Source: Eustoma russellianum
Taxonomy: Eukaryota > Streptophyta > Magnoliopsida > Gentianales > Gentianaceae
Reading direction: 5' to 3'
Assembly: GCA_036186865.1 (NCBI GenBank)
Contig: AP025057.1
Location: 22,088,277-22,152,276 of the forward strand
DNA: 64,000 bases
The notes below the pieces were generated by a model. It did no database searches and was not told the origin of the DNA. It was given only the letters and a program-made list of their open reading frames with translations. Positions 53,941-64,000 of the stretch are shown here, piece after piece. Positions within the stretch are counted from its first letter, which is position 1. Each line of letters starts with the position of its first letter. The position numbers and the translations under genes were made by a program.

Positions 53941-56439
53941 TCTAATGCGTACCTGGAAGTACCCTTGCTTAAGGTCGATTTTGGTGAAGAATTTGGATCC
54001 GTGCAACATGTCTAACATATCGTCTAGCCTAGGTATGGGGTACCTATACTTGACGGTAATCTTGTTTATGGCTCGGCAATCGGTACACATTCTCCACGTT
54101 CCATCCTTTTTGGGTACTAAAATGACTGGGACGGCAGATGGGCTTAGACTCGCTCGAACTTGTCCACTAGCTAGGAGCTCCTCTACTTGCCTTTGGATTT
54201 CTTTGGTTTCTTCGGGGTTTGCTCGATAGGCTGGGCGATTGGGTAACACTGCTCCTGGGACAAAGTCGATTTGGTGTTCTATTCCTCTAATGGGTGGTAA
54301 TCCGGATGGTGGTTCGGAGGGAAATAGAACTTCATATTCTTGGATAAGGGACGCAACTGAGGTAGGTAAGTTTGGTGGGAGTTCTTCAAGGGCAAGTTGA
54401 CACGACTTTGGGATGATGATGAGGACAGTTTGGTTGTTATAAAGTGCACGTGTAACCTCTCTTTTCTTTGCGAAATACCCACACTTCTTTTTGGACTCAT
54501 TGACACTTAAGGGCACTACCTCTTTTCCCTTGCTCTCGTGTTTTTTGTTCTCACTTTTCATACACTCCACGAATTTTCTCTCGGCTTCTTTTTCCTTAGG
54601 ATCGGCTCTAGACTTGGACATGCGTTGGTGATCCTCGTGGACTTTGTGTGGTGGAAGTGCATGCAGTTTGTACAATTTGCCATTCAATTTGAAAGAATAA
54701 CGATTCAAATAACCATCATATGTCACGTGTCTATCAAATTGCCATGGCCTACCAAGTAAGATATGACTAGCATGCATTGGTGCGATATCACATAAAACAT
54801 CATCTTTGTAACTACCAATGCTAAGAGAAATCAAAACTTGTTTACTTACGCTAACTTCACCGCAGTCATTTAGCCATGCAAGTTTGTAAGGGTGCGAATG
54901 ATTAGTCATAGGCAAATTCAGTTTTCTTACTAATTCGATGCTAGCCACATTCGCACAAGAACCAGAATCAATGATCATGGTGCACACTTTACCATTTATC
55001 ATGCAATGAATATGGAAAATGTTTTCTCTATGTTGTTCGTGATCATCTAATTTCGGATATGCATTTAAAGCTCTACGCACAACAAGAAACTCCTTAGTGT
55101 CAAAATCATCTAATGCGCCTAGATCTTCTTCAGGTTCAATTTCATTATCATGCTCAGACTCGTTTTCATGCTCGGACTCGGACACATATTCGTTTGTCTC
55201 TTCAATTAACATGATTCTTTTTGCATTAGGACATTCTTTTCCTATGTGACCACGTCCTTGACATTTATAACATTTAATGTGTCTAAACCTGTTTGAAGGA
55301 TCCGAAGAATTGCCGGTAGGAGCCTTTTGTTGGGTGCGTTCATCTCTCCTTTGTGTGGACTGCACACGATTGTCCATCCTTTGCGACGTTCCTTGGTCAT
55401 GCGTTTGGCCTCCTGTAGGCCGTGAACTTCCTGTTCCTGAAGGCTTGCTGTGAAATCTTGATGAAGATTGATTAGTACGATAATTGGAATTGAAATTGGA
55501 GGAGTTACGTACCTTTAATTGTGCTTCAATCTTTTCAGCCATATGGACCATGGTTGTGAGGTCGAGGTAAGGTTGAAGGTCAACCCTTTGCGCAATCTCC
55601 CTCTTTAAACCATGTAAGAATCGAGCCTTGGTGGCTTCTTCAGGTTCCTGCAAGTTAGACCTCTCCAACAAAATTTCTAACTCTTTATAATACTCGTCTA
55701 CACTTTTGGAACCTTGACGTAAGTTATGCAAACTTGTGAAAATAGAACTCTCATAATTGTTTGGAATAAAACGTTGTCGCATTTCAAACTTCATTTCTTC
55801 CCAAGTAGCAATTGGAGGTTGTCTCGTCTTAGTTCTATTTCGACACAAATTCGTCCACCAATTAAGTGCATAACCAGAAAATTCAATGGAAGCATACCTC
55901 ACTTTTTGCAATTCACTATAATTGGTGCAAGAAAAGATCAAATCCACTTTCGTTTCCCATTCTAAATATTCCTCCGTATTACTTTTACAATAAAACGTGG
56001 GAATACTTATTTTGGTTTTGAGAAAATCGTCATCTTGAGGGAAAAGGGGATTTTGGCGTCTTTGGTAACCACGGGGATGGTGGTCATCAAGGTCATAATC
56101 ATCATGCTCAAAAGGAATGTAATCATCATTGTACCTTCTTGGAGCGTACCTTCTTGCTTGTGTAGGAGGAGCAAACCGTCTCGCTTCGGTGTGTGGGGGT
56201 CGAATGTTATCGTCTTCAACTTCTTCTGGAGGATGGCGCCTTGGTTGTGGTGGTGGAACGGCCCGGCTTGTTCCTTGGCCATCACTTGTTTTGTAGCTTC
56301 GCTCCACGTCTTCCAAGCGATGCTTGATTATCTCATTGTCATGCATGAGTTTCTTAAGCATCTCCAGCATTTGTCGTTGAGTATTGTCAACAGTTTCGGC
56401 TTCTTTAGACTTGCTAGATGCGGAATTGCTGCTGGCCAT
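53884..56439 (-). pseudogene. CRM-like gag-protease-RT N-terminal polyprotein
   Basis: ATG 56439 opens MASSNSASSKSKEAETVDNT, and a single frame runs about 850 codons to the frameshift at about 53930. In order: a coiled coil (QMLEMLKKLMHDNEIIKHRL), an Arg/Pro-rich stretch, the gag domain (EEYLEWETKVDLIF, NWWTNLCRNRTKTR, FMxR-type segment MRQRFIPNNYESS), a CCHC knuckle CYKCQGRGHIGKEC (about 55255), an acidic SEHENESEHD stretch, protease (CTMIIDSGSCANVASIELVR and HILLGRPWQFDRHVTYDG) and the RT fingers (PPIRGIEHQIDFVPGA, VPKKDGTWRMCTDCRAINKI, FFTKIDLKQGYFQVRIREGD). Most of it is well preserved, in line with the low LTR divergence. Confidence 0.92.
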
Positions 56440-58111
56440 TGTGCCTAAGGAATTGAAGGAAAACAAAGGGAAAAAGAAAGAAGCAAACTAACACAAAGAC
56501 AAACAAACGTTAAGGAATTAGTAAAAAAATAAGCTATGAACACTCTGCTTTCGATTCTTTTCGCTCTCTTACCACTTTGGTTCTTGGATAACCTGAAGTT
56601 AAGAAGTCTCAAAGTGATCAATAAGGAAGTGTATTGCCAAGGCTTGTTCAAACCACAATGTTCTCCGCTTGTTTCTTCCTTTTTGCTTTCAAGTTGCACC
56701 AATTAGTATCAAAGTAGAATCACTTGAAATGAACACAAACTTGAACTTTATACTAAGATTCAAAGAAAATAAGCAACCAAAGTTGATGTATAAGGCTGAA
56801 CCAAAGATAAACTAAGGGTTGCCGTGGGCAATCTTTAGTCAATTTTGATTCTATGCACTTACTATCCACAAAATGGTTCAAGTCATGCAACAATCGAGCA
56901 ACCAAGTGTGTGATTGGTTTAGGAAGATGAAGAAATGGATAATTGGGTATAGTGGGCGGCAATGTGGGGTAATATGGTATCCAAGGTTTGCAAGTCGTAC
57001 CAAAAATTTTCTACGCAATGCACAAACGTTTTGCCCTTTTTCTTTGCTCTTGTTCTTTTGTTTTTCTTTTGCTTCCTTGCTATTTCAATTGAGCAAGGTT
57101 CAGATTCTCTTTTTTTTTTGACTAAGGGCAGAGTTGGAATTTCACTTGTTTTGCACTTAGCACTTGCGTTTTTGGACAGAATAGTGCAATGTATTTAAAA
57201 TGCAATTTGTATCTTGGACTTGCAACAAAAATTGACCTTGGAAGGTGAGGGAAATTGGGTAAGGCCGATTGGGGTAGGGGGTAGGTTTTTTTTTGATTTA
57301 GGGTTTTTTTTGAACGGTTTGGGAATTTGCGGAATGGGGTTGTAGGAACGGAATGGGCGTTGTAGATGGGCTATTTGTGTTGGTAATTGATGATTGGTGT
57401 GGTCAATTTGGGTATTGGATGGTTTGGGACAGAATTTGAACAAAATTCAAATTCTAGGGTTAGGGTTTATTTGAATTAATTGGGATCTTTAGAATCTGGT
57501 TGTATTTGGTAAAATTGGTTTGGGGCTTTTTGTTTGGGGTGTAAATAGGGCTATTTGGGATCAGCTTGGCGAGTTTTAGAGTTGGGTTGGGGTGAGGGTG
57601 GTTGGGCCGTGGGGTGTGGGGTTGGTTTTAGCGTTTGGTTGATGTTGCAAGTAGGTTGTGAAGACAAGCACACGTAGGACTACCAGATTTATAGCATGAA
57701 ATCAATCACAATGCGAATCATAAGATGCATACAATCATCACCAACTAAAAGCTTCGGTAGCAACAAGATGATTTGAAACCGAGGTAGCTTTATAGGATGA
57801 TGGTTGGAATATTTAAAAGAAGGCTGAATGTACCCTAAAATGCAACAAATCCTAATTTGTTCAAGTTTGAACGACTCAAAATCAGATTGTGATGCGAAAG
57901 GAAATAAAGGAAATGACACTTGAATGATGAAAAGCAAAATGCAGCAACGTGCTGAGGACTCAAAGCAATGTTTTTGTTTTGGACGTTTTTTTTGTGGAAT
58001 GAAATGCAAGACAAATGGCGTGTAGAGGGAGGAGTAGAAGAAGGACTCAACTGAAATTGAAATGACTAGACTCTAACGAAAAGGAAATGATAGATGGTGG
58101 AATAGAGTAAC
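56440..58111 (-). other. Leader of CRM-like element
   Basis: A 1.7-kb untranslated leader. TTCCTTAG lies just upstream of the gag ATG, and AACTTCAG|GTTATCC with GTG|GTAAGAG at about 56560-56590 are splice-like sites, so it may contain introns. It shares two blocks with the leader of the non-autonomous element. Confidence 0.6.
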
Positions 58112-58130
58112 CTGGGCTCTGATACCAATT
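58112..58130 (-). other. Primer-binding site of CRM-like element
   Basis: Plus strand CTGGGCTCTGATACCAATT abuts the 5' LTR; the minus strand contains TTGGTATCAGAGCCC, complementary to the initiator tRNA-Met 3' end. Confidence 0.85.
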
Positions 58131-59577
58131 TGATGCGTGCAACTCGTGGGCTCCAACGATTCCACCTTCCAAACGTCCTTCACAAAGGGTTAGGCACAAG
58201 GAAGAAGACTTCCCCTTGCTTCCTTAGTGATTAAAAACGTGTGGATTAAACGAATGAGCAAGACCAACACATCAAGATGGTCATTGATCAGGCAAACCAA
58301 AACGGCCCTCCTGGACAGCACCTTTAAGCAATGGCAACACCTTCAATATGCTCAACTTTGAAGGATCTTAACCTAGGTTTTTAATGCAAAACCAAGAAAA
58401 CAAAGTATCACACAAAGTGAATGAAATATCAAGAATTGTTATTCATCAAAAGGTGAGTTTACAACCAGCCAAAGGGGTCTATTTATAGGCCTAAGAAACG
58501 TCCCCCTTTAGCTTGAAATGGTTAGAGATAATTCAAATAAAGCTATCTAACAAATGTTTGAATTTGAACTTTGCTTGAAAATTAAAACTAAGATAATTCT
58601 AGCTAAAACTTGAAATACTTGCAAGATGTTATCTCCACTATCTTCAGCCGTGTATGTGGACCAAAATGGAGCCTTGGAGGAGCTGATTTGATGAGTAGGA
58701 TATGCTTGAGCTTGTTTTCAAAAGTTTAGATGAGGTTTGACTTCAAGTTGAGATTGAATTTTGAGTGCACTTTGAATTTGATCCTAGGATATCCTTAATC
58801 CTTCCAGCCGTTTTTGATGAGTGATGAGGGTCTTGAAAAATCTGATTTGATGAGGATAAGGTGGTTGGGGTTGAATTCAAAGGATGGTTGAAGATTTAAT
58901 CCAAATGGAGTTTGAACTTGAATTCAAATTTGATTCAATTTTTGTGTTGTTGATTTATCCTCCAAAATGGCGTGTATATCAAGAAGATAGGAGCTGAAAT
59001 CTTCTTCAACTTTAAATCTCAAATTGGTTGAAACTTGAATTCAAATCATGATTGATCATTATCCATTTGTTTCAAACATGGTCGGCCCCCCTTTGTGGAT
59101 AATGGAGATGATTTTGATTTCAACTTGATCAAGAGATTCTATCTTGGACACCTTTGAATTTGTCTTAGCGTAGACAACATTCTCTTCGAACATTCTCTCG
59201 AAATATTCTCTTCAAACATTCTCTTGAAACATTCTCTTCAAACATTCTCTTTAACATTCTCTTGAAACATTCTCTTCTCTTGAAACATTCTCTTCAAACA
59301 TTCACTTGCACCTAATTTACCTACAAAGCAAATACATAAAACTAAGATCATACGACACAAAATAAATTCAAAAAAAGGAATGTAGACGTGCATGCTGAGA
59401 CATGCTCAAGTTGAAGGTTCAATGAAATGAACCCAAGGAGTCTTAGGTTCATCTTGAACATGCTTGTACAAGAAGGTGGCAACTTGATGACAAAGTTCCT
59501 TTGCCCTCCTTCTTGTCATAGGACCTTTGACCTCTTGATGGGGCCCTTGATCCTCATCGGACCCTTGATCCTCATCA
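58131..59577 (-). repeat. CRM-like 5' LTR
   Basis: Termini TGATGCGTGC and ATCCTCATCA, followed by TSD copy CTTAA. A minus-strand frame at 59577-59406 within the LTR reads GPMTRRRAKELCHQVATFLY then KHVQDEPKTP and ends at a stop: the LTR-encoded C-terminal tail of pol. The minisatellite is at 59176-59308. Confidence 0.9.
58479..58487 (-). promoter_or_regulatory. TATA box of CRM-like 5' LTR
   Basis: The minus strand reads CCTATAAATAGACC, an excellent TATA consensus. Transcription would start near 58450. Confidence 0.6.
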
Positions 59578-59993
59578 CTTAAACTCATCTATAGCTTGTT
59601 GTTTGGCATTGGATAATTGCTATGGAATAAGTGCAGCTTCACCATGGAGTTCAGTTACTTTGCGTTCCACCTCTGCCCGATTTGTGTTTGCTTCTTCTAG
59701 GTCAGCCATGAGAGTTTGGTTCTCAGCCTCAGCTGCTTACAGAGAATGCTCCGTCCCTGCCACCTGGCCTTGCAGAACCTCATTGTTTTGAGAAGACGCA
59801 ACTAGGGCAGCTTGCGTAGCTGCCTTACTCTTTTTTGACTTCTCCACCTCAGCTTGAAGTTTAGCAATCCGCTGGGCCCTCTCCTTGGCCAATTTAGAAA
59901 AAATGAATGCGAGAATTCATTTCTTTCTCTAGAAGTTCGTTGAAATCCTCAGCGCGATTGAGAAGCTCCATTTAAGAGGCTCTGGACTACAAA
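59578..59993 (-). pseudogene. Coiled-coil ORF relic, N-terminal part
   Basis: On the minus strand CTCTTTGTAG|TCCAGAGCC looks like a splice acceptor at about 59993. It is followed by MELLNRAEDFNELLEKEMNS, then after a frameshift SKLAKERAQRIAKLQAEVEK, NNEVLQGQVAGTEHSL, AAEAENQTLMADLEEANTNR and VERKVTELHGEAA, a long Ala/Glu-rich coiled coil. It continues across the CRM-like insertion at 39255-39045. The type recalls coiled-coil accessory ORFs of Tat-type retroelements, which would fit the Tat gag relic at 23475, but no direct link is visible. Confidence 0.45.
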
Positions 59994-60069
59994 GAGACCA
60001 GAAAAGTTAGTCTCTTATTAAGTATCCAAATTAAAATATCAAGCAAATACAAAGACTTACAAGTGCCAG
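59994..60069. other. Intron-like spacer before copia LTR
   Basis: AT-rich sequence upstream of the splice-like acceptor of the coiled-coil relic. The copia LTR is inserted into it. Confidence 0.4.
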
Positions 60070-62665
60070 TGTTGGACCGTGCACCTACAATAAACACCAC
60101 TAGAAGAGGGTGAATAGTGTTTAGCGGAAATTACACTACTACCCTTGATAAAAATCCCATTTGAAAACAGAATCTGAGACTACCTCAGATTCAGAACCCG
60201 TTTTTGAAAAATTCAAAAATCCTTGTACACAACTCCAAAAATTATAAATATTTCCAGAACTTAACTTCAATGTGTTGACAAGACTTTATCCAAAACTTAG
60301 ACAAAAATAAGATCTTTTGGCCCTTCAAAAAAATAAAAGGATCAGATGGTCAATCTGGACCGAATTGGACAGAATGTTGCTGTAATTTGAAAACATGTTT
60401 CTCTTTTAATATTTAACCAAAAAGGTTGAACTTTATGTTAAACCACTCCTTAGGATATCTAGTTTATGTTTCCAAAAGGCCCTGACCTTGAAAGATTCTT
60501 GGTTAAAACAGAATTCAAGTTTTCTCAAAACTGGACAGATTGCAGCCAGATTGGAGCAGTTATCTTGCAACGACTGAAAGACTAGCTTTCCCTTGCTCAA
60601 ATCAAGTGATCCTTGTTGAAAATGAAAGCTAACAGCCTGAAGTATAACTCCACCAAAAATCACAAATTTTGAAAGTGTTTAGCTATTTTTTAAAAACGTG
60701 AGAAGTTGTGTAAAAACTGCAGTGAAAAACGGGCAGAATGCAGAAATGTAGAAACAAGATATGAACACCGAGAATTTATCCTGGTTCACATATTCCAGTC
60801 CCAAGGAACACCTTTACTTGGATTTCACTATAGTATAAACCAAATTACAACAAGAACCAAGCTTGATCCTTGGGTTAAACACCAACCCTATTCAAGACTT
60901 GGATGAACACCTTCTATGCAACACTTAGTTGCAACACCTCTACCACTTATTGATGTAGCCTTATAGAATTGGCTAATCAATCTTACAAATGAAGCTTAAG
61001 AGGCTTGTAGCTCTCCAACAAATACAACAAGAACACCTTGGCTACAAAGAATGGAGTAAGAATGACAAGAAGAAGATAGCTAGACAAATCAACTATTGCT
61101 TTCATTGAGCTTCAAGTGTGTTCTTCTTCTTCATCCTTTGCCTCCTATTTATAGTGTGAAATGGCTCTTGAAGATAAGACCTCCAATGTGTCACCATCTT
61201 CATCATCAAGTCTTAGTTGTTTTCACATCATTGGTTGGCCACATAGTCATCTTGTACACTTGGCAACATAAAGCAAAATGATTGGTCCACCTTGGAATTT
61301 CAGCATGGCCGATTTTTACCATAAAAAATGACTTGGAATTTGCTTGAAAAATGAAGATAATACTAAAGGATAATTCCACAAAAATACCCTCAACTCCTAG
61401 CAAAAGAATCGGACATGTGAAGACTTCCATTTGACTCAAAAAATCTGCCATTTCCAGCCATGTAGCCGTTGGGTACCATTTGAAAAATCCTAGTTAGTAA
61501 TTTTTGCCAACTAGTTTCTTTTTGGCTGGTCCACTTGTCACCAAGCCATAAAATGAGTAAACCATTATTTTCACCTGTTAGTAAACATTTTTGAGGCTGT
61601 ATATATGTATATCAACTCAGATTTTTGAAGAAGAAATGAACAAATAATAGTTGACAAGATTATGTCAACATGTAGCACCAAAATTTCCAATATTTCTTCT
61701 GGTATGTTGTGATCATTTCCACAATTTTTACACAATTAAATTCTATGTAAAATGGTGCTAAATATACTCCAATAACATATAGAAGAAGATCTTTGAGAAA
61801 GAAATAGAATGTGACATCACAACTTGTCACATATCTCGGTACTATCGATAATATCATCATTTGAGAAAAATAATATAAAACCACCATATAATCTTCAAGA
61901 TAATCATTCACAAGCTTCAAAATGAAGATAATAATACGCTCAAGAGATTTCTTGAGTGAAAATACCAAAAATACCCTCAGAGATAAGATGACCAAAATGC
62001 CCCTAGTGAGAGAAAACTCCAGAAATGACCCCGATGGTCAGAAATGAATATAATAACACCTTTGTCATGATAAATATGATGAGAATAAGTCCTTGAATTA
62101 TTTCCACTATATCATGTTCCTACAAAATTCAAAAAACCAATTTTGCCCTTTTTGGTAAGTTGTAGAAACTTCCAAGGCACATTAGTCACAATGCATTTAT
62201 ACTCATCAAACACACAATAATCACATAATGAACATATATAAAACATGTATAAGTGAAAACAACCATTTTATCACATTTTAAAATAATATTTCTAAAAACC
62301 TAGACATCGATCGATCGAAGTGTCTCAGCTTCAGAGATCGATGTCCCACAGTGAGTTTCAGAATTTGTCTCTGACCTACATCGATCAAAGTGAGGGTTTG
62401 ATGTATACATCGATCGATCAATGTGTCTCAGGTTTAGAGATCGATGTCTCACTATAAGGTATTGAACTTTCTCTGCCTTACATAGATCGATCGACGTGAG
62501 GGATCGAACTATATTGATCGGTCGAAGTGCAACAACCTGAGAGATTGATGTCATTTTTATTAACTTTTTCAACTCTTAATCATTTATAACAATATGTGTG
62601 ACATTCTTAAGTATCCACCACTTAAAATCATGACCTTGAAAATTATCCAAACATATTTCTCAACA
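60070..62665 (-). repeat. 3' LTR of second copia element
   Basis: It runs from TGTTGGACCGTGCACCTACA to CATATTTCTCAACA (2596 bp, TG...CA). The inner block AACACCACTAGAAGAGGGTG resembles the start of the other copia LTRs. The 111-codon frame at 61660-61995 has no recognisable motif. Confidence 0.85.
62303..62552. repeat. ATCGATCGAT motif cluster in copia LTR
   Basis: Eight or so occurrences of (C/T)ATCGATCGATC-like cores (some reduced to GATCGATGTC) alternate with GTCTCAG and GAGAG words, with loose 45-100-bp spacing. The cores are self-complementary. Confidence 0.85.
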
Positions 62666-62682
62666 TTCTCTCCCTTTTGGAT
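62666..62682 (-). other. Polypurine tract of second copia element
   Basis: Plus strand TTCTCTCCCTTTTGGAT follows the LTR end; the minus strand is purine-rich. Confidence 0.75.
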
Positions 62683-63031
62683 GATTTTCAAAATAACTTA
62701 ACATGATTTTAATGTCACAACTCTTTAACAATTAATTGTCACATATCTATCAATTTTATACCAATCGAATTGTTTTGAAAACCTCACCAATTACCAATTG
62801 TTTTCACCAAATTTATACCAATTGTTTTCAGACTCTCAAATTTCTCATGTTTTTAACATATGTGTTCATGTGCTCCCCCTCAACTTATACTCTCCCCCTT
62901 AACCTATGCTCCAAACTTATACCAATTAAAACTTAGCATATTATTTAACCAAACAAATCATGACTTACCAACTAAAATCATGTTCTTATTCTATCTCCCC
63001 CTTTATTTTGCAAATCATGCAAAAGATAGAA
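62683..63031. other. Spacer between RNase H end and polypurine tract
   Basis: It has CTCCCCCT blocks (about 62874, 62892, 62995), like the spacer of the other copia element. No coding content is seen. Confidence 0.6.
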
Positions 63032-63885
63032 CTATGCAATGGTATCGTAAGTCATCATACCTAACCTGGCTCGTAAGTTTTCAAAATTGGCTTGATTAAG
63101 GGGTTTTGTGAAGATGTCAGCTATTTGATGATCAGTTCTTGCATGATCTATGGTTATATCCCCATTTTGAACATGATCTTGAAGAAAATGGTGTCTTACC
63201 TCAATGTGTTTGGCCTTAGAATGAAGCACCGGATTCCGAGAAAGATTGATCGCACTTGTGCTATCGCAGAAAATTGGAATCTTATTCATTTTAATGCCAA
63301 AATCACTAAGTTGTTGTTTAAGCCAAAGTATTTGGGTAGTGCATAAGCTTAAGGCTATATACTCGGCTTCGGTAGTAGAGAGTGCTACACTAGCTTGCTT
63401 TTTAGAAAACCAAGAGATCAAGTTGGTTCCTATGAATTGACATGTACCACTAGTAGATTTTCTATCTAACTTGCAACCACCATAATCATCATCACTATAT
63501 GCGTATAATTCTGACTTAGCATTTCTATCATACCAAAGTCCTAAGTGATGTGTGTGTTTAACATATCTAAAGATCTTTTTCACCGTATTGTAATGTGATA
63601 CCTTAGGACAAGATTGAAACCTAGCACACATACACACACTAAACATGATGTTAGGTCTTGATGCGGTTAAATATAACAATGAGCCAATCATAGATCTATA
63701 TAGTGGGTCATCAAAAGGTTTACCTTTTTCATCCTTATCTAGTTTGGTGCTAACACCCATGGGTGTAGGTGTTGGTTTCAACTCTTCAAAGCCAAACTTC
63801 TTAATCATATAATTGACGTACTTAAGTTGGCTAATGTGAATTCCTTGAGGGGTTTGTTTAATGTGAAGTCCTAAGAAGTTGTTCA
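63032..63885 (-). CDS. Copia RT C-terminal part and RNase H (partial)
   Basis: The frame is open for about 284 codons to the stop at 63032. RT thumb: FLGLHIKQTPQGIHISQLKY, YRSMIGSLLYLTASRPNIMF, CMCARFQSCPKVSHYNTVKK. RNase H: YAYSDDDYGGCKLDRKSTSG (first Asp), STTEAEYIALS (Glu), CDSTSAINLSRNPVLHSKAK (second Asp) and HIEVRHHFLQDH, ending ADIFTKPLNQ. All RNase H landmarks missing from the element at 25486 are present. The 5' end is truncated by the insertion at 63886. Confidence 0.9.
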
Positions 63886-64000
63886 TGTTATGCCCCGCAC
63901 CCTCCGTAGACTCATTAGAGGATAAAAAAGAAATTAAATGAGATCAATGGCAATTAATGATAATGAATAAGGAATTAAATATTAGGTTAACGAGTATTTA
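63886..64000. repeat. Start of another LTR-like element
   Basis: TGTTATGCCCCGCACCCTCC begins exactly where the copia RT frame breaks. TGTWAYGCCCCGCACC is a common LTR start in plant Ty3 elements. The preceding five bases (GTTCA) would be the TSD if this is correct; the partner is outside the window. Confidence 0.5.

Larger units (their letters stand above)
39256..59577 (-). mobile_element. CRM-like Ty3 retrotransposon split by an 11-kb block
   Basis: LTRs of 1448 bp (39256-40703) and 1447 bp (58131-59577) begin TGATGCGTGC and end CTCATCA. The TSD CTTAA is perfect (39251-39255 and 59578-59582). The polypurine tract is at 40704 and the initiator tRNA-Met PBS abuts 58131. Gag-pol (minus strand) is intact in order but carries an RT frameshift and a nonsense codon, and the integrase is cut between 52154 and 41130 by foreign DNA. 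The CRM-like label rests on gag style and on a pol C terminus that runs into the LTR; I saw no chromodomain. By eye the LTRs differ at roughly 16-20 sites. Confidence 0.88.
60070..63885 (-). mobile_element. Second SIRE/Maximus-like copia element, 3' part
   Basis: 3' LTR (60070-62665), polypurine tract, spacer, RNase H and RT on the minus strand. The RT is cut at 63885 by another LTR-like start, so the rest of the element lies beyond it, outside the window. It is related to the element at 25486 but is a distinct subfamily (shorter LTR, different motif cluster). Confidence 0.88.

Noticed and set aside
56560..56580. CGCTCTCTTACCACTTTGG as a second primer-binding site
   Set aside because: It resembles the PBS of the non-autonomous element, but it is internal to the CRM-like leader, lacks an adjacent LTR and reads as a splice donor just as well.
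61660..61995. 111-codon minus-strand frame in the second copia LTR
   Set aside because: Hydrophobic composition from AT-rich LTR DNA, no motif, and the counterpart in the other-orientation LTR is not the same continuous frame.

Overview
The window is nuclear DNA of a flowering plant, probably a eudicot. It is AT-rich, it holds plant-specific retrotransposon lineages (Tekay-type and CRM-like Ty3, SIRE/Maximus-type Ty1, Tat-type gag, L1 and RTE LINEs), and several elements carry a primer-binding site for plant initiator tRNA-Met. Nothing prokaryotic or organellar was seen, and there are no rRNA or tRNA genes and no CRISPR array. Nearly everything is mobile DNA, much of it nested. The one host gene I can support is a probable first coding exon at the left edge.

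1-2.2 kb: an exon on the minus strand (900-1074) resembling the N terminus of plant kinetochore protein SPC24, with a probable spliced 5' UTR upstream. Its putative intron 1 holds RTE-type LINE tails, a 103-bp tandem duplication and a GA tract. 2.2-3.1 kb: an old LTR-like fragment and a palindromic AC/AT/GT microsatellite. 3.1-9.03 kb: a decayed, nearly full-length L1 LINE (ORF1, endonuclease, reverse transcriptase, zinc knuckle, RNase H) ending in an A-tail and a TA tract. 9.1-20.6 kb: a Tekay-like Ty3 element (minus strand) with 3.4-kb LTRs, an intron-like interruption in its RT and a deleted RNase H. 20.6-25.5 kb: a 3'-truncated second LINE, a hAT transposase relic and a Tat-like gag relic. 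25.5-36.9 kb: a complete SIRE/Maximus-like copia element (minus strand) with 5-bp target-site duplications (TSDs), inserted in an unclassified LTR-like sequence. 37.8-38.6 kb: a 151-bp tandem array rich in hairpins.

39.26-59.58 kb: a CRM-like Ty3 element (minus strand) with 1.45-kb LTRs and a perfect TSD, split inside its integrase by an 11-kb block. The block holds copia pieces, Tekay LTR pieces and a complete 5.38-kb non-autonomous LTR element (44190-49569) with its own TSD. That element encodes a 474-residue acidic protein with no gag or pol motif that I recognise, yet shares leader blocks, PBS type and an LTR-encoded C-terminal tail with its CRM-like host. By my hand count its LTRs differ more (about 4%) than those of the surrounding element (about 1.3%), the reverse of simple nesting. 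59.58-60.07 kb continues a coiled-coil relic that the CRM-like element interrupts. 60.07-63.89 kb: the 3' part of a second copia element with a long LTR, cut at 63886 by what looks like another LTR start.

The elements interact by nesting, and probably by trans-mobilisation: the non-autonomous element is best read as a dependent of the CRM-like family. All boundaries and divergences were read by eye. Functions are inferred from recognised motifs, not from a search.
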